From NCBI GenBank assembly GCA_029204225.1, contig CM055112.1, positions 28,107,063 to 28,171,062 on the forward strand: a DNA stretch of 64,000 nt, written 5' to 3'. Below are positions 1 through 10,164 of this stretch, piece by piece. This DNA is from Diphasiastrum complanatum (taxonomy: Eukaryota > Streptophyta > Lycopodiopsida > Lycopodiales > Lycopodiaceae). Within the stretch, counting starts at the first letter, position 1, and each line of letters starts with the position of its first letter. The notes beneath the pieces were generated by a model. That model searched no databases. It was not told the origin of the DNA and saw only the letters and a list, made by a program, of their open reading frames with translations. The position numbers were made by a program, and so were the translations under genes.

Positions 1-475
1 AAGTTGGAATGAAGATAAGATGAGATGAAAACTACACTCAAGCAAATCTTGCCAATCTTGGCTATTCTTGGACAAAAACTGACTCTATCTCTCTCATTCA
101 CTTTGATCTACTTTCAAGACCTGGTTTCCACTTTAAGAAGGTCTAAAATCAGCCTAGATTAATTAGTTTTCATAAAACAAATTCAAAACTAATCAATGGC
201 AAGTGATCTTGGTAGCTTATTCTAGGATATGCACTAAAAATTACATCAAACTAACACCAGATGAATTTTGTATGATCCAATGAATATGGGTTATTAAATG
301 CTGGTTCAGAGATGCCCACACGTGTGAACAGTACGGATTTTGATCCTGAAAATTTTTGGGATCAAATCCCCTCACCAAAACCTAGATACCAGCTCGCCCT
401 TCCAATACTAGCTTTTTGCACCAAAACCTGCTAAAACTAGATTAGATTCAAACACAGATCAATGGCCTTATACTT
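1..475 (-). other. Untranslated leader of a minus-strand copia-family element cut by the window edge
   Basis: This stretch matches the leader of the complete element at 5591-10164 (about 8980-9450): the same phrases on AAGTTGGAATGAAG, the same run into a primer-binding site, and a CACACGTGTG palindrome at 317-326 followed by TACGG. No open frame of useful length is present. The coding part would lie to the left of the window. Confidence 0.75.
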
Positions 476-488
476 GGCTCTGATACCA
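476..488 (-). other. Primer-binding site, tRNA-iMet type
   Basis: Read on the minus strand this is TGGTATCAGAGCC, the usual plant copia primer-binding sequence complementary to the 3' end of initiator-Met tRNA. It directly abuts the LTR end at 489. Confidence 0.85.
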
Positions 489-1180
489 TGTGAAAAGTAC
501 AGTACTAAGGACCATAAATGGATCTTTGAATGATCCACAAGGTGATTGTATGCTTGTTAAACAATCTATCAGAAACTAGTCATCAGAAAACAAGATCTAG
601 TTTAGCAGCTTGATAGGAAACAAGTAGAGACAATCAAAGCATTGATCAAATAGTATAATCCAACTCCACACGTGTGGAAATAAGGCTGTAATACGGCCTG
701 TAGACAGTGTTTACAAAGTGCCAAAGCTGGGTTTCATTGGAAATCAAGAGTAATCACCATACAATGAGAGGAAACTTGAGTTTCTCCTTGAGGCTCCAAA
801 AACTTTCTATCTTCTCACTATGGAGAATGGGAATACATAGTAAAACACACTTCCTTTGCAAAGTTATGTGAAAATCCAGCATGTAATAAGGAAGTAGACT
901 CCACTTTCTTGCCCTAATGTGAAAACCCTAGCCTAGATCCAAGAGTCATGCTTGGTAGGTGCATAGGTAGGTACAAATCTCATCATAAATCATGGTCTAG
1001 ATCCTACAAAGTAGGAATCACTACCAAATAGACACAACCACTCCTCTTGACTCGTGGTAGCCTACTTTAGGTGTGTATGTACAAGTGGCACTTTGGCCAT
1101 TCAAGTAACCAACAAACAATATTGACAAAATGTACAATATTCTACATGGCTAGATTTGCCAATGTAGGCAATTTCTCACA
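489..1180 (-). repeat. LTR (5' LTR in element orientation) of the copia family
   Basis: The 692-bp block starts TGTGAAAAGTACAGTAC and ends AATTTCTCACA, the same TGTGAA...TCACA terminal inverted repeat seen in the LTRs at 5591, 9464 and 28184. It contains CACACGTGTG at 667-676 followed by TACGG. The element body lies off the left edge, so its partner LTR and target duplication cannot be checked. It diverges visibly from the LTRs at 5591/9464, so it is an older or different subfamily copy. Confidence 0.85.
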
Positions 1181-1720
1181 GTTGATGAATCATCATCCCC
1201 TCTTTGGACTATTGGCTTGATAGTCCAAATGAATGGATCTACTTTGACCGCATGCTCACGTTTCTCAAAATTAATTTTGCCGATGCCCCAGTTATGAATT
1301 ACTTGCGCAACTAGTAACTATGGATGTACCAATAAAACTCGATATACATTTGGTGCGTCAGATAAGTCCATTAATACAAAAGTAATGACAAACTGCACTC
1401 TAGCTATTTTGATAGATATGTCTTCAACCATTCCTCTCGGATGGTTGATCAGCTAGCTTAATGGCAAAAGTGGCAGGCTTTAGCTTGGTAAGTCCCCATT
1501 TTGCACATAGCTTGGTTGAAATCAAATTAACTCTTGAACCTCCATCAATCACGACTGCTTCTTTACTAAACTGTCTATGTTGTATTGGCAGGGTGATGTT
1601 TTTCTGTTCACTTTCCCAAGCTGCTCCCACATTGAATACTTCATTCGATTCTTCAAACCTGGCTCAAAAAAGTGGCTTCTGACGGACTGGTGGTTCCATC
1701 TAAGTCAATCTTTCTGCTAA
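1181..1720 (-). pseudogene. Ty3/gypsy protease (retropepsin) fragment
   Basis: The minus-strand frame at 1424-1630 encodes VIDGGSRVNLISTKLC, the aspartic-protease motif D-G-G-S used by several plant gypsy groups, followed by the expected downstream spacing of hydrophobic residues. After stop and frame changes, 1190-1420 still resembles the conserved P-W-L...A...H-W-G segment that follows the protease. Only this domain is seen: there is no reverse transcriptase nearby and the homology stops where the copia LTR begins at 1180. It is probably the host sequence into which the neighbouring copia element inserted. It is non-functional. Confidence 0.6.
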
Positions 1721-1899
1721 TACTTCTTTTGTTTTTGGCACCAGCTTAAGAAAATCTCCCAGTGTAATATCTGTGAAAAATGCACAAATAAGCTTGGTAG
1801 AAGCCAAAAATCTTGTATATAGGATAGACACACATGTGTGGAGCCTGTTCCCACATGTGAAATTAGTGTACTTTTCATGTACCATAATCATATATGTTG

Positions 1900-2573
1900 T
1901 ACATATGATTTAATTCAAGTTCTGGTGGCTAAAATGGCCAAAATTTTCTAGAGATATGACACATGGCACCAATCTAATGATTGCATGAGCCAAATATTTG
2001 AATAGGTGTCACATCCCATGTGTAGAGGACAACTCACACGTGTGGAAATAGCTGAAGTAGGAGAGTTTTTTCTTCTAGAAGATTTCCATGAAGATCTCCA
2101 TATAGTAGGAAAATAGACCAAAAATGTCCAAAATGGAAAGTTTTGATCCAAGTGTCAAATTGCATGATGGTGACAAGGCATCCTCACACGTGTGAGATCT
2201 GATGCATGATCAGTACCTTGAGCTCCAAGAAGTGTATATATAGAGGCTTATTTGGCCATAATCAATGTGAGACACCGATCTTGGTTTTGAAAGCAATTTT
2301 GAGTGATTCTCTCCATTTGTCTACATTTGTTTTGATTGTTTTGAGGTTCTATCAATGTGTACTTGATTTTCAGGTTGGAGTCCGTACTCAGACAATGTTT
2401 CACATTTGTGAAACTAGAAAGCACACCTACCTTCAATTAATGATTGTTCTTGTTAGGATTTTGTGTCTAGAATTGATCTAGATTGATCTTAACTCAAGTA
2501 GATTGATAGATCAAGTAATGTCTTGAGGATCAAATTAGGATCAACTCTTGGTCCTTTTTGTACTTTTTGCACA
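1900..2573 (+). repeat. Probable 5' LTR of a plus-strand copia element (left boundary unknown)
   Basis: The right boundary is clear: the sequence ends ...TTTTTGCACA immediately before the primer-binding site at 2574. A TATA motif lies about 340 bp upstream of that boundary, as expected for an LTR promoter. CACACGTGTG palindromes occur at 2035-2044 and 2185-2194. The sequence differs from the 0.7-kb LTR family at 489 and 5591, although the gag downstream is related to that family's gag. The start at 1900 is a guess; no partner LTR was found. Confidence 0.45.
2235..2243 (+). promoter_or_regulatory. TATA-box candidate in the LTR
   Basis: TATATATAG stands between two CACACGTGTG/AT-rich segments and about 340 bp before the LTR end, a normal position for the U3/R boundary of a copia LTR. 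No transcript evidence is available. Confidence 0.4.
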
Positions 2574-2586
2574 TGGTATCAGATCC
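2574..2586 (+). other. Primer-binding site, tRNA-iMet type (one mismatch)
   Basis: TGGTATCAGATCC matches the canonical TGGTATCAGAGCC with one change. It follows an LTR end in CA and begins a leader of about 590 bp before the gag start at 3175. A further CACACGTGTG lies in that leader at 2748-2757. Confidence 0.7.
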
Positions 2587-3174
2587 AAGTACAAGAGGTT
2601 TTGTTGAAATTGATAGGGTTAATCCAAATCAAAGCCAAAATTAGCAGTTTTTCTGAAACTAGTCAAATTTTGTGTAGCGAGTTGGATTTGATAGCTATCC
2701 TCAAAATTTTTGGTCCAGATCTTGTTGTGGGCTGTAGGAACCCTTTTCACACGTGTGAGGCCGTACAGCTTCGGTTTTGACTGAGAAATTTAAAAAGTTT
2801 GTAGAATTTGACTCACATACCCAATTTGAGTGATTTTTGGTGCAAAATCAAACATTTTCTATAGTGAATCTAATTCCTTGATTAGTTCTTGGATTAGATC
2901 AGCCCAAAAATTTAAATTGAAGCTTGAATTAGGTGCATTAATTGATCTTCTCTGATTTTTTGAGTGTATGTTGAGGTTGAAAAGAGAAATTGCTAAAAAT
3001 CATAGATTAAGGAGTGATTTTGCAAGTTTGAGACTAGAATCTAAATTCATCATTCTAGATTGGTTCATGATTGATAGGGTTGAGTCTATAAGCTTTTTAA
3101 ATTGTTAGAAGACTTTAGGTTCAGATCTCTTAGAGAAACCATAAGAGTTTCTAGTGCTTTTTCACATTAAAAAA

Positions 3175-3640
3175 ATGGCATCAATGGGTGGTTTTTTGCT
3201 TGAAGCTAGTGAAAGACTTACCCACTAATTATGCTACTTGGATAGTTCGAATGGAGTCCTTGCTTGTACTTCATGATCTTTATGACGTAGTACTTGAGGT
3301 GGAAGTAGAACCTCAAGGAGGAGTTGAATTGGCTAAGTACAAAAAGAGATGTAGAGTTGCATTACATTGCATAAAAATGAATGTAAGTAATGAACTTTTG
3401 AAAGAAATCTCATCTCACATCCAAAGAGGCATGGGATTCATTAAAAGCCATTTATGGATCCAAGAACACTTCAAGGATACTCATGCTTAGGAATCAAATC
3501 CTTCAAAGCATGAAAGGAAGTAGTGAAAGTGCCCAAAATTATGTCTTTACGATCAAATCTTTGAATAAGGAGTTGACTTCTATAGATGATAAAATAAAAA
3601 GTGATGAATTAGTTCAAATCATTTTTGCCCTAAATTGTCT
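3175..3640 (+). pseudogene. Broken copia gag (plus strand)
   Basis: An ATG at 3175 opens a frame whose residues match the gag of the element at 5591-10164: LLEASERL, then after a frameshift near 3225 MESLLVL, LYDVVLE, KYKKRCR and the MNVSNELL segment. Further frameshifts occur near 3425 and 3480. Similarity to LRNQILQSM and the following helix is still readable to about 3630, then stops abruptly where GC-rich low-complexity sequence begins. No zinc knuckle, protease or pol follows. It is a truncated, dead gag of the same superfamily branch. Confidence 0.7.
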
Positions 3641-3689
3641 TTGAAAGGCAGTTGAAAGGTCATTAAGTGAGGTTGAAGGCCAAGCACGT

Positions 3690-3890
3690 GATTTTAGAAA
3701 TTTTTGGGACTTGCGCCTGTCGCAAAAATTTTGCGAAGGCTGGACCCCTGGCGCGCCTGTCGCAAAAATTTCGTGATTCGCGCCTTCGTGAAATTTTCGC
3801 AACAGGCTGCATCGCGAAATTTTTGTGACTCGCGCCTGTCGCGAAATTTTCGCGACTTGCGCCTATCGTGAAATTGAACTAGCGCCCGCT
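3690..3890. repeat. Degenerate GC/AT-alternating minisatellite
   Basis: Irregular units built on GCGCCTGTCGC(G/A)AAATTTTCGCGA recur about five times. Each contains the near-palindrome TCGCGAAATTTTCGCGA. No protein coding is supported. A related but not identical array lies at 4640-4860. Confidence 0.6.
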
Positions 3891-4019
3891 CTCGGACTAG
3901 CACCGGAGTAGCGCTGGTAGCAACTTGGACTCCTGATGCACCAGCGCAGGCCCTGGCACCAGAGCCCGAAGAGCAACTACTGACCCACGCTGTGCGTTTC
4001 GGCGCCAGCACTAGGTCGT

Positions 4020-4147
<128 letters not shown>

Positions 4148-4454
4148 CATTTGTCTGATAAGTCTTTATGGAACTTGACAATAGCAAGAAAACATAAATA
4201 AACCTCTCCTACAATGCTTATTTACATTGTCTTTGAAAATTTTGGGCTTTCTTATATTAGAGTGAATTGCTACCTGCTTCAAATTTTTTTGCTCCTACAT
4301 TATGGTAATTTTTTTTGTTTTCTCCATGACTTTTTCGTTAAATCTAATCTTCTAAGTTTAGTGTGGGTGGGGAAGAAGTTAAAAAATACCTGATGGTTTA
4401 AGTGCTTTTTTATAAATTCTTCCCCCACCTCTCCCCCACCCGCCGCGGCGGATG

Positions 4455-4615
4455 GGCGGGTGGTGGGGGGGGAACATAGACGAAAATGCCATCACGATAC
4501 TTTCGTGAAGGCAAAGCAAAAATTTTCGTTAATGTTCCCCCCCTCCACACGGGCAAGGGGAGGGGGGGGGGGAAGGGGGGATGTTCCCCCCCTCCACACG
4601 GGCAAGGGGGGGGGG
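4455..4615 (+). repeat. G-rich island with a 49-bp direct duplication
   Basis: The phrase ATGTTCCCCCCCTCCACACG occurs at 4532 and again at 4581, each time followed by a run of G. Long G runs on the plus strand (4457-4470, 4557-4580, 4604-4616) alternate with C runs, giving potential for G-quadruplex and hairpin structure. No gene is supported. Confidence 0.75.
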
Positions 4616-4639
4616 GTGTGCAAATTGCATGCAAAAATT

Positions 4640-4860
4640 ATGTGCACATGCATCGCCAAAACTTGAGCGATTCCCGCAAATTTCATGCGAGATGGCTTCG
4701 CAAATTCTTTTGCAAATCACTCAAGAAATTTTCTCGCGTGATTTGCGAAAATTTCGCACGAGATGCATTCGCGAAATTTTCATGAATCGCGTGAGAAAAT
4801 TTCTTGAGTGATTCGCAAAATTTTTGCGGGCGATTCGCGAAAATTTTGTGCCAGAGGGGG
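4640..4860. repeat. Degenerate array rich in TTCGCGAAAATTT
   Basis: Units resembling TCGCAAATT, TTGCGAAAATTTCGC and ATTCGCGAAATTTT repeat irregularly over about 200 bp. Many are near-palindromic. It borders the left end of the transposase-like gene copy at 4900, separated by a GT/G run. Confidence 0.55.
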
Positions 4861-4899
4861 AAATTAAAAACAAAACGATGGGTGTGTGTGTGGGGGGGG

Positions 4900-5590
4900 A
4901 TGATGAAAAATGTTCGGTTTGAAAAAATGAAAAATGAAATTGTAGAGACTGTTTTGATTAAGGTTCAATCATACTTGGTTGCAAACGTGATACAAGGTAC
5001 ATGTGATGTTTCTGGAATTAGCAGAAATGCTTATTCTACTTTTTTTAGAATAGTTAAAGAAGCTTTTTCCCAAGTGATGGTGAAAAAACCTTATCTTTTG
5101 CGCCCATATCGGGTAAGATTAGCAAGAAACTATTATAATGACGGAATGTTCAAGGTAGTTGGCCAACCACTTCATATAACTGAATTATACAAATCAGAAT
5201 ATGATGAGCTCAATTACAACGATTACAATAATATTTTTCTTGATTGAATGTTCTATATACATTCGATTCTATAAACTAGATGAACATCAAGTAAATGGAA
5301 AGATCATCATTGTAATAAAATTGGATGAATCTGAAATCATCAAAAGTCAAAAGTTGGAACGAGTGAGTGTCACTTTGATGAACAAAATTTCAGATACAGA
5401 TGATCGAACATTTAGTGTTCCATAAAAAATCACATATGGTGGTTGGCGGCATTTCAGGTATACATTTCAAGTTTCATTTAGAATATCATTATTAGCATTT
5501 CATATCTTGCCAGTTTTTATTAACATGTCATGCATTACTTGCTTCTCTACAGGCCTTGAAAGAGGACCATAAAATATTTTCATGGATATT
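4900..5590 (+). pseudogene. Unrecognised transposase-like gene, copy A, 5' part (split by copia insertion)
   Basis: The ATG at 4900 (MMKN...) opens a frame closely matching the minus-strand copy starting at 17904. It contains the motif RPYRVRLARNYYNDGMFKVV and stops at 5245 because of small deletions relative to the other copy. The homology continues in a second frame (5265-5425, KIIIVIKLDESEIIKSQK) and through a probable intron of about 100 bp, ending in a CTACAG acceptor near 5552. The copia element then interrupts the coding exon at 5590; the gene resumes at 10165. Function is not known. I infer a DNA-transposon protein from its two-copy, inverted, mobile-looking arrangement and from Cys and His motifs in the downstream half. 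This copy is dead. Confidence 0.65.
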
Positions 5591-6291
5591 TGTGAAAGTA
5601 CTGTACTTTAGGACCATAAATGGATCTACAAAAGATCCACAAGAGTGATTGGATGCTTGCTTAACAATCTATCAAAAAACTAGACACAAAAAAGTTGATC
5701 TAGATTGGCAATTTGACAAACAACAAGCATTAACAATCAAAAGCATTGATAAACATTGAAATCCGAGCCCACACGTGTGTAATACAGGCTGTAGTACGGC
5801 CTTCAACCTGAGAAACAAGTAGAAATTGATTTGGTTTCATTTGGATCACAAAAACTCAATGTACATAGTGAACTAGCTTGAGATTGCCAATGAGCTCCAA
5901 AAATTTTCTATCTTCTCACTATGGAGAGAGGGAATACATAGCAAATTCGACTTCCTTCTTGAAGTTAGGTGGATTTCCAGCATGTAATAAGGAAGTTAAC
6001 TCACTCTCCTTGACCTAAAATGAAACCCTAGTCTATTTCCTAGAGTTATGCTTGGTAGGTAGCTAGTTGGTCAAATTTTCACCTTAAACTTAGGTGTAGG
6101 TCCTATAAAGTAGGGATGACCACCAAATAGACATGACCAACTCTCTTGACTTGACCTAACCTACATTAGGATGGGTTTCCCATGTGGCATCATGGCCTCA
6201 CATGTGTGGGACCCACTTGTGTGCACAATTTACACTATTCTACATGGTTTTTGATCAAGCTAGATTTGCCAATTTTTGGCAATTCTTCACA
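5591..6291 (-). repeat. 3' LTR of the 5591-10164 copia element
   Basis: The LTR starts TGTGAAAGTACTG and ends GGCAATTCTTCACA, so the ends form a TGTGAA/TTCACA inverted repeat. CACACGTGTG lies at 5770-5779 and TACGG at 5795. About 99.3% identical by eye to the LTR at 9464-10164. Confidence 0.93.
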
Positions 6292-6300
6292 CTCCTCCTC
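6292..6300 (-). other. Polypurine tract
   Basis: On the minus strand GAGGAGGAG directly precedes the 3' LTR start TGTGAAG, the expected site for plus-strand DNA priming. The same tract borders the related LTR at 36428. Confidence 0.8.
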
Positions 6301-6350
6301 AAATTTAGCTTGATCTATTTACAACTCTCTTGATAGATCAATGAAAGCTT

Positions 6351-6867
6351 TTAGAAGTATCTAAAAAATCCAGCTACAAAGAAGGAACTTTTGAGACTCC
6401 AATAGAGAATGATGTCCATGAAGGATCTTTCACCACCTCTTAGACGATCCCTTACAAGATGTTCCATAAATGTGTCTATATACATGTAGCACACTTCAAA
6501 ACTAAACATCATGCCAAGCCATGGATTCCAAGGCATTTTGTGCACTTGAAGATACATCAATTAAAATATTAAGTGCATAAATAATGTTGCCAAAGACAAC
6601 TTGTCTTGCTTGATCCATATGATTGAGCCTTGATGGCTCCATCTTGATACTCAAGATTCTTCTTGGAGTCCTCGGGTCTTGAGCTTGCTCCTCCACTTGA
6701 CTTGACTCCAAACCATCAATGAATTGAATAAGGTGTTGATCCAAAGGTGCTTCTTCAAGTTTACAAATCTTCCACTCTTGAAAGATCACATTTCCACCAT
6801 TGACAAATTCTTTGGCTGAAAACAAGTAGATTCTACAATCTCTACTTGAAGAGCAAAACACTACCAT
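6351..6867 (-). pseudogene. Unrecognised 3' coding remnant of the copia element
   Basis: The frame at 6502-6867 encodes a 121-residue acidic/polar segment (for example QEWKICKLEEAPLDQHLIQF) and a shorter frame follows at 6351-6560. The position, just before the polypurine tract, is where reverse transcriptase and RNase H should end, but no motif of either enzyme is visible. Related sequence occurs at 36428-36944 in a second family member, so the segment is a conserved part of the family and not a random insertion. It may derive from the linker between integrase and reverse transcriptase, which is often proline- and acid-rich; that is inference. Confidence 0.45.
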
Positions 6868-8048
6868 ATTCCTATCATTGAAATAGGATAATCTTTGGTC
6901 CTTACATTGGAATGATCATGCACAAAGCATGTGGACACAAAGATTTCCAAAGCAAATGATGTTTCATCTTTTATGACTCTATTCAAACTATTACAAAAAT
7001 AGTTATCCAATGAAATTGCCTTATCAACAACAAATGTAGATTTCAAAGCATCCCATTTCATTGTCTTGTCATACAAAGTAATAAACACCATGAATCTTAA
7101 AGGTAAGAAACAAGTCACCTCATGTCTACTAATACTTTCCAAAAAGTATTTAAAAATAGTAGACTCTCCAATGCTCACCACCCTTGCAAGATGCACACTT
7201 GAATGGACAATTTGCATGCAATTTGATGACTCTGACATTGTCATAAAGGACTCCCTTGGAACTCTCATGCTTTGAGGCTGATCCTCAAAATCTTCCTCCT
7301 TTTGATGCTCCTCCTCAATGCAAGCAAGATCACACTTTGCCAAGATCTCCTCTTGAGTGATCTCCTCCTTTGCCAAGCTCATTTTTTCAAAAGCAACACT
7401 AGCTTCCAACTTAAACAATCTTCCATGTTTAAATCCCTTTGCAATGCAAACATCATTCTTAAAGATGAAGCAAACACCATGCTTAAAGTGGACATCCAAA
7501 CCACTTTCTAAGAGTAGACCAACACAAAGCATATTCTTGGTGATTGATGGTACATAAAGGACATTTTCTAGATCCATGCATTTTGAGGATTCTAGACACA
7601 AAGATATGGTGCCAACACCATCTATCCTACACTCTTCATCATTTGCAGTAAAGACAAACTTTTTAGCATCATTGAATGAGTGTAAGGTTGAGAAAAAGTC
7701 CTTTTCACAAGACATGTGGGAGCTAGCCCCACTGTCGATCCACCAATTGTCTCTTGAATTGCTATTGCTTGTTGGTGAGGATGTAGATGCCATCAAGAAT
7801 ACATCTACTTCATCCTCCTCCTCCTCCTTTGCAAGGTTTCCTTGTTTGTCCTCCTCCACTTGTGCTCTTAGCCTCCTTGTAGCATTTAGATGCATAATGC
7901 CCCTTCTTTCCACAAAAGAAGCATTTTTGCTTTGACTTGTCCTTTGAACTTGATGCATCATCCTCTTCTTTGGCCTCCTTTGGATGCTTCTTCTTTCCAT
8001 TGGTCTTCTTTTTGCCCTTGAATGAGAAATTGGCTTTCTCATCACCAT
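6861..8048 (-). CDS. Protease/pre-integrase-like region of the non-autonomous copia element
   Basis: The minus-strand frame overlaps the end of gag in another phase. Its useful part starts near 7835 with an acidic stretch, then WWIDSGASSHM, the copia aspartic-protease active site (D-S-G-A), followed by the VLYVPSITKNMLCVG segment typical of the region between protease and integrase. FKLEASVAFEKM would precede the integrase zinc finger, but the H-H-C-C finger and the D-D-E core do not follow. The remaining 200 residues (Glu-rich, then hydrophobic) are unrecognised. The frame stays open to 6861, which is notable for a piece lacking known domains. It needs a frameshift from gag to be expressed. 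Confidence 0.6.
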   Translation of the reverse strand: MVMRKPISHSRAKRRPMERRSIQRRPKKRMMHQVQRTSQSKNASFVERRGIMHLNATRRLRAQVEEDKQGNLAKEEEEDEVDVFLMASTSSPTSNSNSRDNWWIDSGASSHMSCEKDFFSTLHSFNDAKKFVFTANDEECRIDGVGTISLCLESSKCMDLENVLYVPSITKNMLCVGLLLESGLDVHFKHGVCFIFKNDVCIAKGFKHGRLFKLEASVAFEKMSLAKEEITQEEILAKCDLACIEEEHQKEEDFEDQPQSMRVPRESFMTMSESSNCMQIVHSSVHLARVVSIGESTIFKYFLESISRHEVTCFLPLRFMVFITLYDKTMKWDALKSTFVVDKAISLDNYFCNSLNRVIKDETSFALEIFVSTCFVHDHSNVRTKDYPISMIGIW

Positions 8049-8658
8049 CCTGCAAAGACAAGGAACTCATCCTAGATTTTGCATGGAGCATCCTACACTT
8101 TTCAGCCACTAATACACTGTGAAGTTTTTCTATAGTTGGCAAAGTGTCTTGGATGGCAAAACTTTGGACCAAATTTGCAAAGTCATCTCCTAGACCATTA
8201 AGGACAATTTGTACAAGCTCTCCATCATAAATCTTCTCTCCAATGGAAGCCAACTCCCTATTTAGAGACTTGATTCTGAGTACATAATCCTGTGCACTCT
8301 CCTCACTTCTCCTCATGCTTTGCAAAATTTGATTTCTAAGCATAAGAACTCTAGAAGTGTTGCTAGACTCATAGATTGATTTTAAAGACTCCCAAGCCTC
8401 TTTAGCATTAGTACAAGATGATACTTCTCTCAACAAATCATTGCTCACATTCATCTTCACACAATGAAGTGCAAGCCTAGATCTCTTCTTGTATCTAGCT
8501 AACTCCTGTGCACCTAGAGGTTCATCTTCATCTTCAATCAAGAACTCATAAAGGTCTTGGAGCACTAAGAGTGACTCCATTCTAACCTTCCAAATAGCAT
8601 AATTTGTAGAATTCAATCTCTCACTAGCTTCTAGAAGGTATGCTCCAGCAGATCCCAT
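7810..8658 (-). CDS. Copia Gag (nucleocapsid/capsid protein)
   Basis: Gag packages element RNA into cytoplasmic virus-like particles. I place the start at the ATG at 8658 (MGSAGAYLLEASERL), since the frame upstream has only a non-ATG entry; the product is about 282 residues. The body is the retrotransposon gag helix-rich domain seen in plant copia elements (NYAIWKVRMESLL near residue 18; LRNQILQSM near 110). A lysine-rich tract leads to a CCHC zinc knuckle, CFFCGKKGHYASKC, near residue 250. The frame ends in a glycine run at 7810, where the protease frame continues in another phase, so there is either a programmed shift or one indel. The frame is otherwise intact, in keeping with the near-identical LTRs. 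Confidence 0.85.
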   Translation of the reverse strand: MGSAGAYLLEASERLNSTNYAIWKVRMESLLVLQDLYEFLIEDEDEPLGAQELARYKKRSRLALHCVKMNVSNDLLREVSSCTNAKEAWESLKSIYESSNTSRVLMLRNQILQSMRRSEESAQDYVLRIKSLNRELASIGEKIYDGELVQIVLNGLGDDFANLVQSFAIQDTLPTIEKLHSVLVAEKCRMLHAKSRMSSLSLQDGDEKANFSFKGKKKTNGKKKHPKEAKEEDDASSSKDKSKQKCFFCGKKGHYASKCYKEAKSTSGGGQTRKPCKGGGGG

Positions 8659-9450
8659 CTTACTAGTGACTTCTACAAACAAGAAATAGATTTGATTGAC
8701 TTGAAACTCACAAAGGTCTCACACTTGCAGTGTTTCACTCAAATTTGATTTCTAATCCAACAAATGGACTTATAATCACAGTTCTATCACTCCCTCACAA
8801 AGCTGGAATGAAGATAAGATGAAGTGAAAACTACTTTCAAACAAATCTTGCCAAGAAATGGATTTGATTGTCTCTAGAAACTCACTAAGGTCTCTCTCTT
8901 GTAGTTTTTCACTCAAATTAGATTTCTAATCCAACAAATGGACTTATAATCTCAGTTCTAGCACTCCCTCACAAAGTTGGAATGAAGATAAGATGATGTA
9001 AAATCTACTTACAATCAAATCTTGCCAAATTTGGCTATTTTTGGACAAAAAAATGACTTAATCTCTTTCTTCCTTCTTGGTGTACTTTCAAGACCTGTTT
9101 TTAACCTTAATAGGACTTGAACTCAGCCTAGATTAATTAGATTCCATGAAACAAATTCAAATCTAATCAATGGCAAATGATCTTGGTAGATTATCCTAGG
9201 ATCTCCACCAAAAATTACACCAATAGCTCACAAATTGAATTTTTTTGGATCAAATGAATACCATGCATTAAATGCAGGTTCAGAGGTTCCCACACATGTG
9301 GACAGTACGGATTTGGACCCCTACCAAGTTTGGGATCAAATCTCCTCACCAAAATCATAATTCTAGCTTGTCCTCTCAATACTAGCTTTTAGCACCAAAA
9401 CTTGCTAAAAATGGATTTGCATTAGATCAATGGCTTATGCTCTTGTACTT
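8659..9450 (-). other. Untranslated leader of the copia element, with a 171-bp tandem duplication
   Basis: The leader between primer-binding site and gag is unusually long (about 790 bp). Sequence starting GAAATAGATTTGATTG at 8683 repeats from 8854 (GAAATGGATTTGATTG), each copy running through CAACAAATGGACTTATAATC to GGAATGAAGATAAGATG. No open frame is present. A degenerate CACACATGTG plus TACGG module lies at 9292-9311. Confidence 0.75.
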
Positions 9451-9463
9451 GGCTCTGATACCA
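9451..9463 (-). other. Primer-binding site, tRNA-iMet type
   Basis: Minus strand TGGTATCAGAGCC, directly adjoining the 5' LTR end at 9464. Confidence 0.9.
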
Positions 9464-10164
9464 TGTGAAAGTACTGTACTTTAGGATCATAAATGGATCT
9501 ACAAAAGATCCACAAGAGTGATTGGATGCTTGCTTAACAATCTATCAAAAAACTAGACACAAAAAAGTTGATCTAGATTGGCAATTTGACAAACAACAAG
9601 CATTAACAATCAAAAGCATTGATAAACATTGAAATCCGAGCCCACACGTGTGTAATACAGGCTGTAGTACGGACTTCAACTTGAGAAACAAGTAGAAATT
9701 GATTTGGTTTCATTTGGATCACAAAAACTCAATGTACATAGTGAACTAGCTTGAGATTGCCAATGAGCTCCAAAAATTTTCTATCTTCTCACTATGGAGA
9801 GAGGGAATACATAGCAAATTTGACTTCCTTCTTGAAGTTAGGTGGATTTCCAGCATGTAATAAGGAAGTTAACTCACTCTCCTTGACCTAAAATGAAACC
9901 CTAGTCTATTTCCTAGAGTTATGCTTGGTAGGTAGCTAGTTGGTCAAATTTTCACCTTAAACTTAGGTGTAGGTCCTATAAAGTAGGGATGACCACCAAA
10001 TAGACATGACCAACTCTCTTGACTTGACCTAACCTACATTAGGATGGGTTTCCCATGTGGCATCATGGCCTCACATGTGTGGGACCCACTTGTGTACACA
10101 ATTTACACTATTCTACATGGTTTTTGATCAAGCTAGATTTGCCAATTTTTGGCAATTCTTCACA
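9464..10164 (-). repeat. 5' LTR of the 5591-10164 copia element
   Basis: A 701-bp copy of the LTR at 5591, with differences I can see at about five sites (for example GGACC/GGATC near the start and GTGTGC/GTGTAC near the end). CACACGTGTG lies at 9643-9652. It is followed by the right target duplication ATATT. Confidence 0.93.

Larger units (their letters stand above)
5591..10164 (-). mobile_element. Complete, young, non-autonomous copia-type LTR element
   Basis: The element is 4574 bp with two 701-bp LTRs (5591-6291 and 9464-10164) that differ at only about five positions. It is flanked by the 5-bp target duplication ATATT (5586-5590 and 10165-10169). On the minus strand the order is 5' LTR, primer-binding site, leader, gag with zinc knuckle, protease and pre-integrase-like region, a short unrecognised stretch, polypurine tract and 3' LTR. 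The 3.2-kb interior is too short for a full copia polyprotein, and I see no reverse transcriptase (no YVDD box), RNase H or clear integrase core. Mobilisation would therefore need proteins supplied in trans. The insertion sits in the transposase-like gene copy A. Confidence 0.92.

Noticed and set aside
4410-4811. Several overlapping frames of proline/glycine-rich peptides
   Set aside because: They arise from C and G runs in a duplicated low-complexity island and occur on both strands.
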